Positions 52,996 through 60,949 of a stretch of 64,000 nucleotides of DNA are shown here, in pieces (position 1 is the stretch's first letter; the number at the start of each line of letters is the position of its first letter). Source of the DNA: Rhizobium sp. PP-CC-3A-592 (GTDB lineage: Bacteria; Pseudomonadota; Alphaproteobacteria; Rhizobiales; Rhizobiaceae); assembly GCF_003217095.1 (NCBI RefSeq), contig NZ_QJSR01000002.1, forward strand, positions 1 to 64,000, written 5' to 3'. The notes under the pieces are model-generated. The model saw only the letters and a program-made list of their open reading frames with translations, had not been told where the DNA came from and made no database searches. Made by a program: the position numbers and the translations under genes.

Positions 52996-54905
52996 GCGGC
53001 TTCATGTTCCAGGCCTTCGTCTATCTCGCGGCCGCCGTCACATCCGTCATCATCGCGTCCCGGCTCGGCCTCGGCTCGGTGCTCGGCTACCTCATTGCCG
53101 GCATCGTCATCGGCCCCGTCTTCCACTTCGTCGGCAACGAAACACAGGATCTGCAGCATTTCGCGGAGTTCGGCGTCGTCATGATGCTGTTTCTGGTCGG
53201 GCTGGAGCTTCAGCCGCAGGCTCTATGGGACATGCGTGCCCGGCTGCTCGGGCTCGGTGGCTTGCAGGTGGCGGGCTCGGCGGCGGTCGTCACCGGTATC
53301 GGGCTTGCGTTCGGGCTGCCCTGGCAGACGGCAGTGGCCGTCGGGCTCATTTTGTCGCTGTCCTCCACCGCCATCGTGCTGCAGACGCTGAGCGAGAAGG
53401 GGCTTTTGAAGTCGCAGGGCGGGCGCTCCAGCTTCTCCGTGCTCCTGTTTCAGGATATCGCTGTTATTCCCATGCTGGCGGTTCTCCCGCTTCTGGCACT
53501 TCCCGCCCTGCAGGGCGGCGAGCATGCAGCGCATGACGCGGGCAATGCCGCGACGCTCGTCTCCGGTCTTCCCGGCTGGCAGGTGGCGCTGGTCACGCTT
53601 CTCGCCATCGCCTTCGTCGTGGTCGCCGGGCACTTCCTCTCGCGCCCGATCTTCCGGCTGATCGCGGCCTCGCGCCTGCGTGAGATGTTCACCGCGGCGG
53701 CCCTGCTTCTCGTCGTTTCCACGGCGCTGTTGATGAGCATGGTCGGCCTTTCCCCGGCACTCGGGACATTCCTCGCCGGCGTGGTGCTCGCCAACAGCGA
53801 ATTCCGCCACGAGCTGGAAAGCGATATCGAGCCGTTCAAGGGCCTGCTTCTCGGCCTGTTCTTCATCACCGTCGGGGCCGGCATCGATTTCTCGCTGCTC
53901 ACGGCCAATCTCGGCCTCGTCCTGTTGCTGACACTCGGCGTCATCGTCATCAAGGCGGGAGTGCTGTGGCTGGTCGGGCATCTCTACAGCTTGCACGGTT
54001 CGGATCGCTGGCTGCTCGCGCTGGGGCTGGCGCAGGCGGGCGAGTTCGGCTTCGTGCTCGTCTCCTTCACCGTTCAGAATGCCGTGCTGCCCTCCGAACT
54101 CGCAGCCATCCTCATGCTGGTCATCGCCTTTTCCATGCTGCTGACGCCGGCGCTCTTCATCCTCTTCGACAAGGTCATCGTGCCGCGTCTCGACCGGGGG
54201 CAGATGGAGGAGGCCGACGAGATCGGCGAGGAAGCCTCGGTCATCATTGCCGGGCTCGGCCGCTTCGGGCAGATCATCAACCGCATGCTGCTGGCGAACG
54301 GGCACAAGACCATCGTGCTCGACAGTCGCTCCGATGTCATCGACGGACTGCGCAAGTTTGGCGTCCGCTCCTTCTTCGGCGATGCCGGCCGTCCGGATCT
54401 CCTGCATTCCGCCGGTCTGCGGCAGGCGCGGTTGCTGGTGGTGGCCATCGACGATATCGAGCGCGCCCTCAGCATCGTCCGGCATGCCAGGCATGAAAAC
54501 CCCGATATCCACATCATCGCGCGCGCCTATGATCGCAACCACGTCTACCAGCTCTACGAGGCCGGTGCCGACGACATCGTGCGCGAGGTGTTCGACAGTT
54601 CGGTCCGGGCGGCCGGCTATGCGCTGCAGAGCCTCGGCATGCATCCCTTCGACGTCGAAAAGAGCAAGGCCGTGTTCGTCAAGCAGGACAATTGGGGCCT
54701 GCGGCAGCTCGCGCCTCTCTGGAAGGACGACGTGTCGGTGTTCGAGAACAAGGAATACATCGCCCGCGCCCGCGAGATCGCGGAGGTCCTCGAACAGGCC
54801 ATGATGGGCGACCGCAGCGCGCTGCACGACCGAACCGAGCGCGGCTGGACCCCGCCGGATATCGCGGCGCGCAAGCATGACATGGACGGGCAGGGCGAGG
54901 GGTAG
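52992..54905 (+). CDS. KefB/KefC-type glutathione-gated K+/H+ antiporter
   Basis: A 637-residue monovalent cation:proton antiporter-2 protein. About twelve helices occupy residues 5-385 and include GLELQPQALWDMR and LSLSSTAIVLQTLSEKGLLKS. A RCK/TrkA-N domain starts at about residue 412 with the Rossmann motif IAGLGRFGQIINRMLL, and DIHIIARAYDRNHVYQLYEAGAD follows. The C-terminal tail is about 80 residues. In E. coli Kef systems are opened by glutathione adducts of electrophiles and acidify the cytoplasm for protection. The ancillary gene overlaps its start. Confidence 0.93.
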   Translation: MSGFMFQAFVYLAAAVTSVIIASRLGLGSVLGYLIAGIVIGPVFHFVGNETQDLQHFAEFGVVMMLFLVGLELQPQALWDMRARLLGLGGLQVAGSAAVVTGIGLAFGLPWQTAVAVGLILSLSSTAIVLQTLSEKGLLKSQGGRSSFSVLLFQDIAVIPMLAVLPLLALPALQGGEHAAHDAGNAATLVSGLPGWQVALVTLLAIAFVVVAGHFLSRPIFRLIAASRLREMFTAAALLLVVSTALLMSMVGLSPALGTFLAGVVLANSEFRHELESDIEPFKGLLLGLFFITVGAGIDFSLLTANLGLVLLLTLGVIVIKAGVLWLVGHLYSLHGSDRWLLALGLAQAGEFGFVLVSFTVQNAVLPSELAAILMLVIAFSMLLTPALFILFDKVIVPRLDRGQMEEADEIGEEASVIIAGLGRFGQIINRMLLANGHKTIVLDSRSDVIDGLRKFGVRSFFGDAGRPDLLHSAGLRQARLLVVAIDDIERALSIVRHARHENPDIHIIARAYDRNHVYQLYEAGADDIVREVFDSSVRAAGYALQSLGMHPFDVEKSKAVFVKQDNWGLRQLAPLWKDDVSVFENKEYIARAREIAEVLEQAMMGDRSALHDRTERGWTPPDIAARKHDMDGQGEG

Positions 54906-54918
54906 TCCCGGGGAGGCG

Positions 54919-54978
54919 GCGGACGATCCAACCCGTATCGCGCACGCAACGAGTGCGTCATCGTCCGGGCCCCTTTTT
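54919..54978 (+). terminator. terminator of the kef operon
   Basis: GGACGAT (54921-54927) pairs with ATCGTCC (54960-54966), with an inner GCGCAC...GTGCG hairpin. It is followed by GGGCCCC and five T residues. It lies about 15 bases after the stop. Confidence 0.7.
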
Positions 54979-55081
54979 GCGCCAGATGGTCTCTCCAGGC
55001 CCTCTGGCATAGCGGCGAGGCTCTGCCCTCGCGATCAACACGGCCGCCGCTCATGCGGGCCGGCCCTGCGGAGAAGACGGC

Positions 55082-56236
55082 ATGACATCGACCACACTTT
55101 CCCGCGCTGCCCGCTTCATGCCCTGGCCGGCTTCGCCCGTCAGCCCGAAGGAGCGGCTTCGCTCGGCGGTCGGCGCCCTGTTCGGCCTGCTCGTGACGGG
55201 CCTCCTCGGCGCCTTGCTGACCGTGACATTTCCCCTTTCGCCGGCACTCGTCGCGCCGATGGGGGCATCGGCGGTGCTCCTCTTTGCCGTGCCGTCCAGT
55301 CCGCTCGCCCAGCCCTGGTCGCTGATTGGCGGCAATCTGGTCGCGGCCTTCGTCGGTGTGACGGTGGCAAAGCTCGTGGCCGACCCCATGCTCGCCGCGG
55401 CGCTGGCCGGGGCGGTTGCCATCGGCATCATGATGAGCCTGCGCTGCCTGCATCCCCCGAGCGGCGCGATCGCGCTGACGGCCGTTCTCGGCGGCCCGGC
55501 CATCCACGCGCTCGGCTATGGTTTCCTCCTGTGGCCGGTGCTGGGAAATTCGCTGCTGCTGCTTGCCGCGGCGCTGCTCTTCAACAACCTCACCGGCCGC
55601 CGCTATCCGCATGTTGCCGCGCCGGCGCTTGGGGGCCACCAGACGAAGGACCCGCCACCGGCCGCCCGAATCGGCTTTGCCGCCGAGGATCTTGATGCCG
55701 TGCTGAAGGATTACGACCGGGTTCTCGACATCCAGCGCGACGAGCTCGTCACCATCCTCAAGCGCACCGAGTTGCGCTCGTTCCAGCGCCGGTCCGGCCA
55801 GACGCCGTGCGGGCAGATCATGTCGCGCGACGTGATCGCGATCGCACCGGATGCCTCGCTGTCAGAGGCGCACGCGCTCCTGCGGGCCCATCACATCAAG
55901 GCCCTGCCGGTGACCGACGACAATGCGCGCGTCATCGGCATCCTGACCCAGACCGATATTCTCGACCGCGCGGACTGGACCCGCGGCCGCCCGACCATTG
56001 GGCTTCGCCGCCGCTACCAGCTGGCCGTTTCCGGCGCCACGGCGCCCAACGGCACCGTAAAGGATATCATGACCAGTCCCGTGCGGAGCGTCTCGCCCGA
56101 AAGCTCCCTCTCCGAAGCCATCCTCTTGTTTGCCGAAGGCGGCCTCCACCATCTCCCCGTCACCGACGCCGAAAATCGCCTCGTCGGCATCGTCTCTCAG
56201 TCGGACGTGCTTGTTGCGATGCTGGCGGAGGGGTGA
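55082..56236 (+). CDS. HPP-family membrane protein with CBS pair
   Basis: A 384-residue protein. The first 175 residues are an HPP domain with four helices (VTGLLGALLTVTFPLSPALVAPMGASAVLLF and the family signature LRCLHPPSGAIALTAVLGG). A linker of about 65 residues leads to two CBS motifs at about 245-300 (MSRDVIAIAPDASLSEAHALLRAH) and 325-380 (MTSPVRSVSPESSLSEAI). HPP proteins are implicated in nitrite transport in plants. The CBS pair should bind adenine nucleotides and regulate the membrane part. It is monocistronic. Confidence 0.92.
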   Translation: MTSTTLSRAARFMPWPASPVSPKERLRSAVGALFGLLVTGLLGALLTVTFPLSPALVAPMGASAVLLFAVPSSPLAQPWSLIGGNLVAAFVGVTVAKLVADPMLAAALAGAVAIGIMMSLRCLHPPSGAIALTAVLGGPAIHALGYGFLLWPVLGNSLLLLAAALLFNNLTGRRYPHVAAPALGGHQTKDPPPAARIGFAAEDLDAVLKDYDRVLDIQRDELVTILKRTELRSFQRRSGQTPCGQIMSRDVIAIAPDASLSEAHALLRAHHIKALPVTDDNARVIGILTQTDILDRADWTRGRPTIGLRRRYQLAVSGATAPNGTVKDIMTSPVRSVSPESSLSEAILLFAEGGLHHLPVTDAENRLVGIVSQSDVLVAMLAEG

Positions 56237-56254
56237 CGTCGAGGGAACGCCGCT

Positions 56255-57277
56255 TCACCGCCAGCCGAGCGCAGGTGCCACCTGCGTCAGGATGGCTTCG
56301 ATGACGTGGGCGTTGTAGTCGACGCCGAGCTGGTTGGGGACGGTGAGGAGGAGGGTGTCGGCTTCGGCAATGGCTTCGTCTGTGCGCAGCTGTTCGATGA
56401 GGACGTCGGGTTCGGCAGCGTAGCCGCGGCCGAAGATCGCGCGGGTGTCGGCGTCGATGAAGCCGATCTTGTCGCCGGCTTCGCCCGAGCGGCCGAAATA
56501 GGCGCGGTCGAGGTCGTTGGTGATGGCGAAGATGCTGCGGCTGACGGAGACGCGCGGCGTGCGGGCGTGGCCCGCAGCCTTGAAGGCGGCCCGGTAGGCG
56601 CGGATCTGGTCCGCCTGCTGCACGTGGAAGGGCTCGCCGGTCTCGTCGTCCTTGAGGGTCGAGCTCTGCAGGTTCATGCCCAGTTTCGCCGCCCAGATGG
56701 CGGTCGCGTTCGAGCTTGCGCCCCACCAGATCCGGTCGCGCAGACCCGGCGCATGCGGTTCCAGTCGCAGGAGGCCGGGCGGGTTCGGAAACATCGGGTT
56801 GGGGTTCGGCTCGGCAAAGCCTTCGCCGCGCAACACGTCGTAGAACACCTCGGCATGGCGGCGGGCCATGTCGCCGCTGGTTTCGCCGTCCGCCGGGGCA
56901 TAGCCGAAATGGCGCCAGCCATCGATGACCTGTTCGGGTGAACCGCGGCTGATGCCGAGCTGCAGGCGGCCACTGGCGATGATGTCGGCAGCACCGGCAT
57001 CCTCGGCCATGTAGAGCGGATTTTCGTAGCGCATGTCGATGACGGCGGTGCCGATCTCGATCCGGCTGGTGCGCGCGCCGACGGCGGCCAGCAGCGGGAA
57101 GGGCGAAGCCAGCTGGCGGGCGAAATGGTGCACCCGGAAATAGGCGCCATCCGCGCCCAGCGCTTCGGCCGCAACGGCAAGGTCGATCGACTGCAGCAGC
57201 GTGTCCGCCGCGCTGCGCGTCTGCGACTGCGTCGAGGGCGTCCAGTGGCCGAAGGAGAGAAAGCCGATCTTCTTCAT
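56255..57277 (-). CDS. luciferase-like monooxygenase (LLM class)
   Basis: A 340-residue flavin-dependent oxidoreductase of the bacterial luciferase-like superfamily: MKKIGFLSFGHWTP at the start, GADGAYFRVHHFARQLASPFPLLAAVGART, TAVIDMRYENPLYMAEDAGAADIIASGRLQLGISRGSPE and SSLKDDE-like middle. The single-component type uses F420 or FMNH2. It is convergent with the HPP gene (18-base gap) and divergent from the DszA-type gene at 57470. Confidence 0.9.
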   Translation of the reverse strand: MKKIGFLSFGHWTPSTQSQTRSAADTLLQSIDLAVAAEALGADGAYFRVHHFARQLASPFPLLAAVGARTSRIEIGTAVIDMRYENPLYMAEDAGAADIIASGRLQLGISRGSPEQVIDGWRHFGYAPADGETSGDMARRHAEVFYDVLRGEGFAEPNPNPMFPNPPGLLRLEPHAPGLRDRIWWGASSNATAIWAAKLGMNLQSSTLKDDETGEPFHVQQADQIRAYRAAFKAAGHARTPRVSVSRSIFAITNDLDRAYFGRSGEAGDKIGFIDADTRAIFGRGYAAEPDVLIEQLRTDEAIAEADTLLLTVPNQLGVDYNAHVIEAILTQVAPALGWR

Positions 57278-57469
57278 GATATTCCCGTGCTTATCCGTGT
57301 GCGATGCCAGTCTGCATGCGATGTTGGGGTTTTCGCATATTCACGGACGAAGGCACAGTCTCGCATTCGTAGGACAGTGCGTTCGCCGTTCGGGCCTTGT
57401 GCAGCCCTTGCGTCTTGATCTTGCCGTGCCCTCGGGCGAAAACGCGGGCCACCACCGGGAGCGCGCACG

Positions 57470-58840
57470 ATGACGACCGACAAGAAGCAGATCCTCTTCA
57501 ACGCCTTCGGCATGAATTGCGTCGGCCATATCAATCATGGTCTCTGGACCCATCCGCGCGACCAGTCGCATCTCTATACGACGCTGCCCTACTGGACGTC
57601 GCTGGCCCGCACGCTGGAGCGCGGGCTGTTCGACGGGTTGTTTCTTGCCGATATCATCGGGGTCTACGATGTCTATGGCGGGTCGGCGGATCTCACCCTC
57701 AGAGAGGCGATCCAGCTGCCGGTCAACGACCCCGCCATGCTGATCTCGGCGATGGCGGCGGTGACGGAGAACCTCGGCTTCGGCGTCACCGCCAACCAGA
57801 GCGCGGAGGCGCCGTATCTGTTCGCCCGCCGTTTCTCGACGCTCGATCACCTGACGCAGGGGCGCATCGGCTGGAACATCGTCACGGGCTATCTCGACAG
57901 CGCGGCGCGGGCGATTGGCGACACGGGTCTCGCCGAACATGACAGCCGCTACGACCGCGCCGACGACTATATGGAGGTGCTCTACAAGCTGTGGGAGGCG
58001 AGCTGGGCGGACGATGCGGTGCGGCGCGACAAGGCGGCGCGGGTCTATGCCGACCCCGCCCGCGTCCGGCCCATCGCCCATGACGGACCCTATTACCGGT
58101 CGCATGGCATTCACCTTGCCGAGCCGTCGCGCCAGCGCACACCGCTTCTCTACCAGGCGGGAACCTCCGGCCGCGGCCGGGCCTTTGCCGCCCGCCACGG
58201 GGAGTGCATCTTCATCACCGCCACCAGTCTGGCTGCGGCGCGGAAGACGGCCCGGCAGTTGCGCCAGGAGGCTACTGACGCCGGGCGGGGCGCGGATGCG
58301 CTGCGCATCTTCGTCGGCATCACCATCGTCACCGGCGAGACCGGCGCCATCGCCCGCGAGAAGCATGCGGACTATCTGGCGCATGCCAATCCGGAGGCCG
58401 GGCTTGCGCATTTCTCGGCCAGCACCGGCATCGATTTCGCGCAATACGATCTCGATGCGCCGATCACCTATGGCGTGTCGAATGCGAGCCAGTCGGCGGT
58501 CGACGTCGCCCGGGCTGCCGGGTGGACGCGCCGGCGCATTCTGGAGGAGGCAGCGCTCGGCGGGCGCTATCCGGTGCTGGTGGGCACGGGGGCGGAGGTC
58601 GCTACGGCTCTTGGCCAATGGGTCGAGGAGGGCGAGATCGACGGCTTCAACATCACCCGCACGGTGGTGCCGGAAAGCTACGAGGACGTGATCGACCATG
58701 TCGTGCCGGTCCTGCAGGAGCGCGGACTTTACAAGACGGCCTATCGTGAGGGCTCGTTCCGACATCGCCTGTTCGGCCGGGGCGACCGGCTGCCCGACAC
58801 GCATGTCGGGGCCTCGCATCGCTGGCCGAGCGAGATGTAA
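57470..58840 (+). CDS. DszA/NtaA/SnaA-family FMN-dependent monooxygenase 2
   Basis: A 456-residue second member of the family at 44116, with the same blocks (FGMNCVGHINHGLWTHPRDQS, YDVYGGSADLTLREAIQLPVND, DHLTQGRIGWNIVTGYLDSAA, TPLLYQAGTSGRGRAFAARHGE). It is clearly divergent from the first copy, so it probably has another substrate. It lies divergent from the LLM gene with a 192-base gap. The window therefore contains three luciferase-like monooxygenases, consistent with an organism that scavenges sulfur from many organosulfur compounds. Confidence 0.9.
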   Translation: MTTDKKQILFNAFGMNCVGHINHGLWTHPRDQSHLYTTLPYWTSLARTLERGLFDGLFLADIIGVYDVYGGSADLTLREAIQLPVNDPAMLISAMAAVTENLGFGVTANQSAEAPYLFARRFSTLDHLTQGRIGWNIVTGYLDSAARAIGDTGLAEHDSRYDRADDYMEVLYKLWEASWADDAVRRDKAARVYADPARVRPIAHDGPYYRSHGIHLAEPSRQRTPLLYQAGTSGRGRAFAARHGECIFITATSLAAARKTARQLRQEATDAGRGADALRIFVGITIVTGETGAIAREKHADYLAHANPEAGLAHFSASTGIDFAQYDLDAPITYGVSNASQSAVDVARAAGWTRRRILEEAALGGRYPVLVGTGAEVATALGQWVEEGEIDGFNITRTVVPESYEDVIDHVVPVLQERGLYKTAYREGSFRHRLFGRGDRLPDTHVGASHRWPSEM

Positions 58841-58925
58841 TACCAAGTGTCAGCCGCTCGTTCCGGGTTTGGCGGCCTCTGCGGAAAAACAGTTTCCATG
58901 AGGCGCGCGCAACGCCAATTCCTTT

Positions 58926-58948
58926 CTACCAAAATGGTAGACTAAAGG
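58926..58948 (+). promoter_or_regulatory. palindrome CTACCA-AAA-TGGTAG with GTAGACTAA
   Basis: A perfect 6-base inverted repeat around AAA (58926-58940) is followed by ACTAAAGG. The tail GTAGACTAA also occurs upstream of ssuA (33140-33148). It lies in the 229-base gap after the DszA-type gene and could be an operator or a terminator-like hairpin. Confidence 0.35.
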
Positions 58949-59069
58949 GTTTGATGGTAGAGCAGCCGGCATGGCGCCGGTTTGCAGGCGGTCGCTTTCA
59001 ACACGACCGCTTGTGACCCGGACCGTTTCCCGGGGCTGTGTTCGGCACCAACCCAGCGAGGTAAGAGCG

Positions 59070-59279
59070 ATGATGGCCATCCTGAAATCGAGCATCGAGG
59101 CTTTTCGAAGCGGCGGCATCCCCGGCGTCGGGGCCGGTGTGGCGCAGACCCGCCTATCGTCGAGCGAGCGTGAGACGTCCGAGCGGAGCTGGCAGGATGA
59201 GGGCGGCGACGAGCGGCGATCGTCGCATCGTTCCGAAGAGATGTTCTACTGGGGCATGGCGGGTGGGCCATGGTACTAG
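59070..59279 (+). CDS. small hypothetical protein ending in the palindromic repeat
   Basis: A 69-residue frame from ATG 59070, with GAGG nine bases before it. The sequence begins MMAILKSSIEAFRSGGIPG and ends in an acidic and serine-rich tail with EEMFYWGMAGGPWY. No family is recognised. The stop codon TAG (59277-59279) lies in the CTAG terminus of repeat copy 2, so the insertion may have trimmed the C-terminus. The reading frame looks moderately plausible by composition, but there is no homology support. Confidence 0.4.
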   Translation: MMAILKSSIEAFRSGGIPGVGAGVAQTRLSSSERETSERSWQDEGGDERRSSHRSEEMFYWGMAGGPWY

Positions 59280-59381
59280 AGCGTTTCCGCGTTTCTCCGA
59301 ATCGCAAAAACCCTCTATCTCACTGTTTCAACGCAGTTCCGGACGCAAAACCGCTGCGCACTTTTGCTGGAATTGCTCTAG
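59276..59381. repeat. palindromic intergenic repeat, copy 2
   Basis: A 106-base element bounded by perfect inverted termini CTAGAGC (59276-59282) and GCTCTAG (59375-59381). It is homologous to 6001-6106 through its whole length. Its right half is a strong hairpin formed by TTCCGGACGCAAAA and TTTTGCTGGAA around CCGCTGCGCAC. It is typical of rhizobial dispersed intergenic repeats in size and form. Confidence 0.88.
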
Positions 59382-59424
59382 GCCCCTGTTCCCGAGAAGG
59401 CGCCTGTTTCGGGCGGTATCCCGG

Positions 59425-60126
59425 ATGACGAGGGTCGAGAGCGCAGGCCCGATCTCGACCCAGACCCAGACCCAGACCCAGACCCAGGCGCCCACCGGCG
59501 GTGCGGTCCAGACGCTGATCGTTCCCGGACTTTTCGGGTCCGGCGAAGGGCACTGGCAGAGGGTCTGGCACGAGGACCGGCCGCAGACGCGCATGCTGCA
59601 GCAGGCGGACTGGGAGCATCCGGATCTCGAAACCTGGCTCGCGGCGCTGGATGCCGCGGTCGAGGCGGGCGGCGATACCTACATCATTGCCCACAGCCTC
59701 GGTTGCCTGCTGACGGCGCATCTTAGCCGGCGCCCGTCGGCCCGGAACGTCAAAGGCGCCTTTCTCGTCGCGCCCTGCGATCTCCGGCGGACCGAGGCGC
59801 TGCATCCGGGACGTCTCGCCTTCGACGCGGTCCCCGCGATGCCCTTGCCCTTTCCGAGCCTCATCATCGGCAGCCTCAACGATCCCTACATGACGCCGGG
59901 CGAGCTCGACCGGCTGAAGGACGACCTCGAAGCGCCGCTTCATACGATCGGCGCCGCCGGCCATATCAACATCGCCAGCGGCTATGGGCGGTGGGCGCAA
60001 GGCTACACGCTGTTCGATGCGTTCAGGCGGGATGTCCAGGGACGTTCGGCCAGCGCACGGTCCGCCCACGGCGCGGCCGCGGACGCGCAGCCGGCTTTCG
60101 CCGGGCGATCCGCCGCCTACCGTTAA
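59425..60126 (+). CDS. RBBP9/YdeN-family serine hydrolase
   Basis: A 233-residue alpha/beta hydrolase. It has the start-of-fold sequence GLFGSGEGHWQRVWHEDRP, nucleophile AHSLGC (Ser in SLG), acid in GSLNDPYMTPGE and base in GAAGHIN. It starts at ATG 59425, which lacks an obvious ribosome site; the ORF is open through the repeat upstream, so the exact start is not certain. Residues 12-21 are five Thr-Gln pairs encoded by a hexanucleotide repeat, an unusual N-terminal tail before the fold. The substrate of this family is not defined. Confidence 0.85.
   Translation: MTRVESAGPISTQTQTQTQTQAPTGGAVQTLIVPGLFGSGEGHWQRVWHEDRPQTRMLQQADWEHPDLETWLAALDAAVEAGGDTYIIAHSLGCLLTAHLSRRPSARNVKGAFLVAPCDLRRTEALHPGRLAFDAVPAMPLPFPSLIIGSLNDPYMTPGELDRLKDDLEAPLHTIGAAGHINIASGYGRWAQGYTLFDAFRRDVQGRSASARSAHGAAADAQPAFAGRSAAYR
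59458..59487 (+). repeat. five tandem copies of ACCCAG inside a gene
   Basis: Five perfect copies of a 6-base unit encode (Thr-Gln)x5 near the N-terminus of the hydrolase. Copy-number change keeps the frame, so variation would alter only the length of the tail. Confidence 0.95.
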
Positions 60127-60291
60127 CAGGCTTGCCGCGCCGGATAGCCGCAGGCCTTCGGTCCCGGCCCATCTTCCCTGATGCCGGATCACGCGCTAGA
60201 TCTGCGCCCATTCGATGTCGCGCTTCCGTCGATATCGTGCATGTCGGTATGGCAGCGGTCTGGTATGCGCGGACGCAGAAAGAGGCAGACG

Positions 60292-60822
60292 ATGAGGCAT
60301 CTTGAGCAAACTTTCCGAACCGCCGCGCGGTCCCGCATTCGGGCGGCGGGCGCCATGGCCTTTGCGGCCGGCGTCGCTCTCGCTGCAGGACCGGCAGCGG
60401 CGCATGTCACCATCGCGGCAAAGGGCGTGAAGGCCGGGCAGACGACGACCCTCGTGCTGAAGATTCCGCATGGCTGCGCCGGCGCGGCGACGACCGGTCT
60501 GCGGGTTGCGGTGCCCGGCGAACTTTCCGACATCGCGCCGCAGGACAAGACCGGCTGGACGGCGGTGGTGACGCCCGCTGCCGGAGGAGCCGGTGCAAGC
60601 GCGAAACGGGCGCAGATCGCCTGGACGGGCGGCACGATCCCTGCGGCCGATCACGCGGAGTTCGCTTTCAAAGCAAAGGTCGCCGCGGATGCGAAGGGGC
60701 GGATCTATGTGCCGATCGTCCAGCAGTGTGGCGATGCCGCCGAGCGCTGGATCGAAATTCCCGCAAGTCCGGACGCCGGCGAACCCGGCAAGCCGGCTCC
60801 GGCCTTCGATGTGAAGCCCTGA
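60292..60822 (+). CDS. YcnI/DUF1775-family copper-associated protein
   Basis: A 176-residue exported protein. The signal peptide (residues about 1-39) ends AAA|HVTIAA, leaving an N-terminal histidine on the mature protein, which in YcnI ligates copper with a tryptophan. The fold segment GAATTGLRVAVPGELSDIAPQDKTGW and a late YVPIVQQCGDAAERWIEIP follow. The start at 60292 has AGAGG in front. Directly upstream of a CopC-CopD fusion gene, it probably takes part in copper acquisition or resistance in the periplasm. Confidence 0.9.
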   Translation: MRHLEQTFRTAARSRIRAAGAMAFAAGVALAAGPAAAHVTIAAKGVKAGQTTTLVLKIPHGCAGAATTGLRVAVPGELSDIAPQDKTGWTAVVTPAAGGAGASAKRAQIAWTGGTIPAADHAEFAFKAKVAADAKGRIYVPIVQQCGDAAERWIEIPASPDAGEPGKPAPAFDVKP

Positions 60823-60949
60823 CCGGCCGGTGTCGGGTCGGAGAACCGGCATTGCGGAGCGCCGCACTTTGATGACGCGCCGGCGGGGGCGAAGCGGACT
60901 GCGTTCGTCATTTCCACTGCTGCGCTTCGATGCAGGAGGCATCAGCAGA

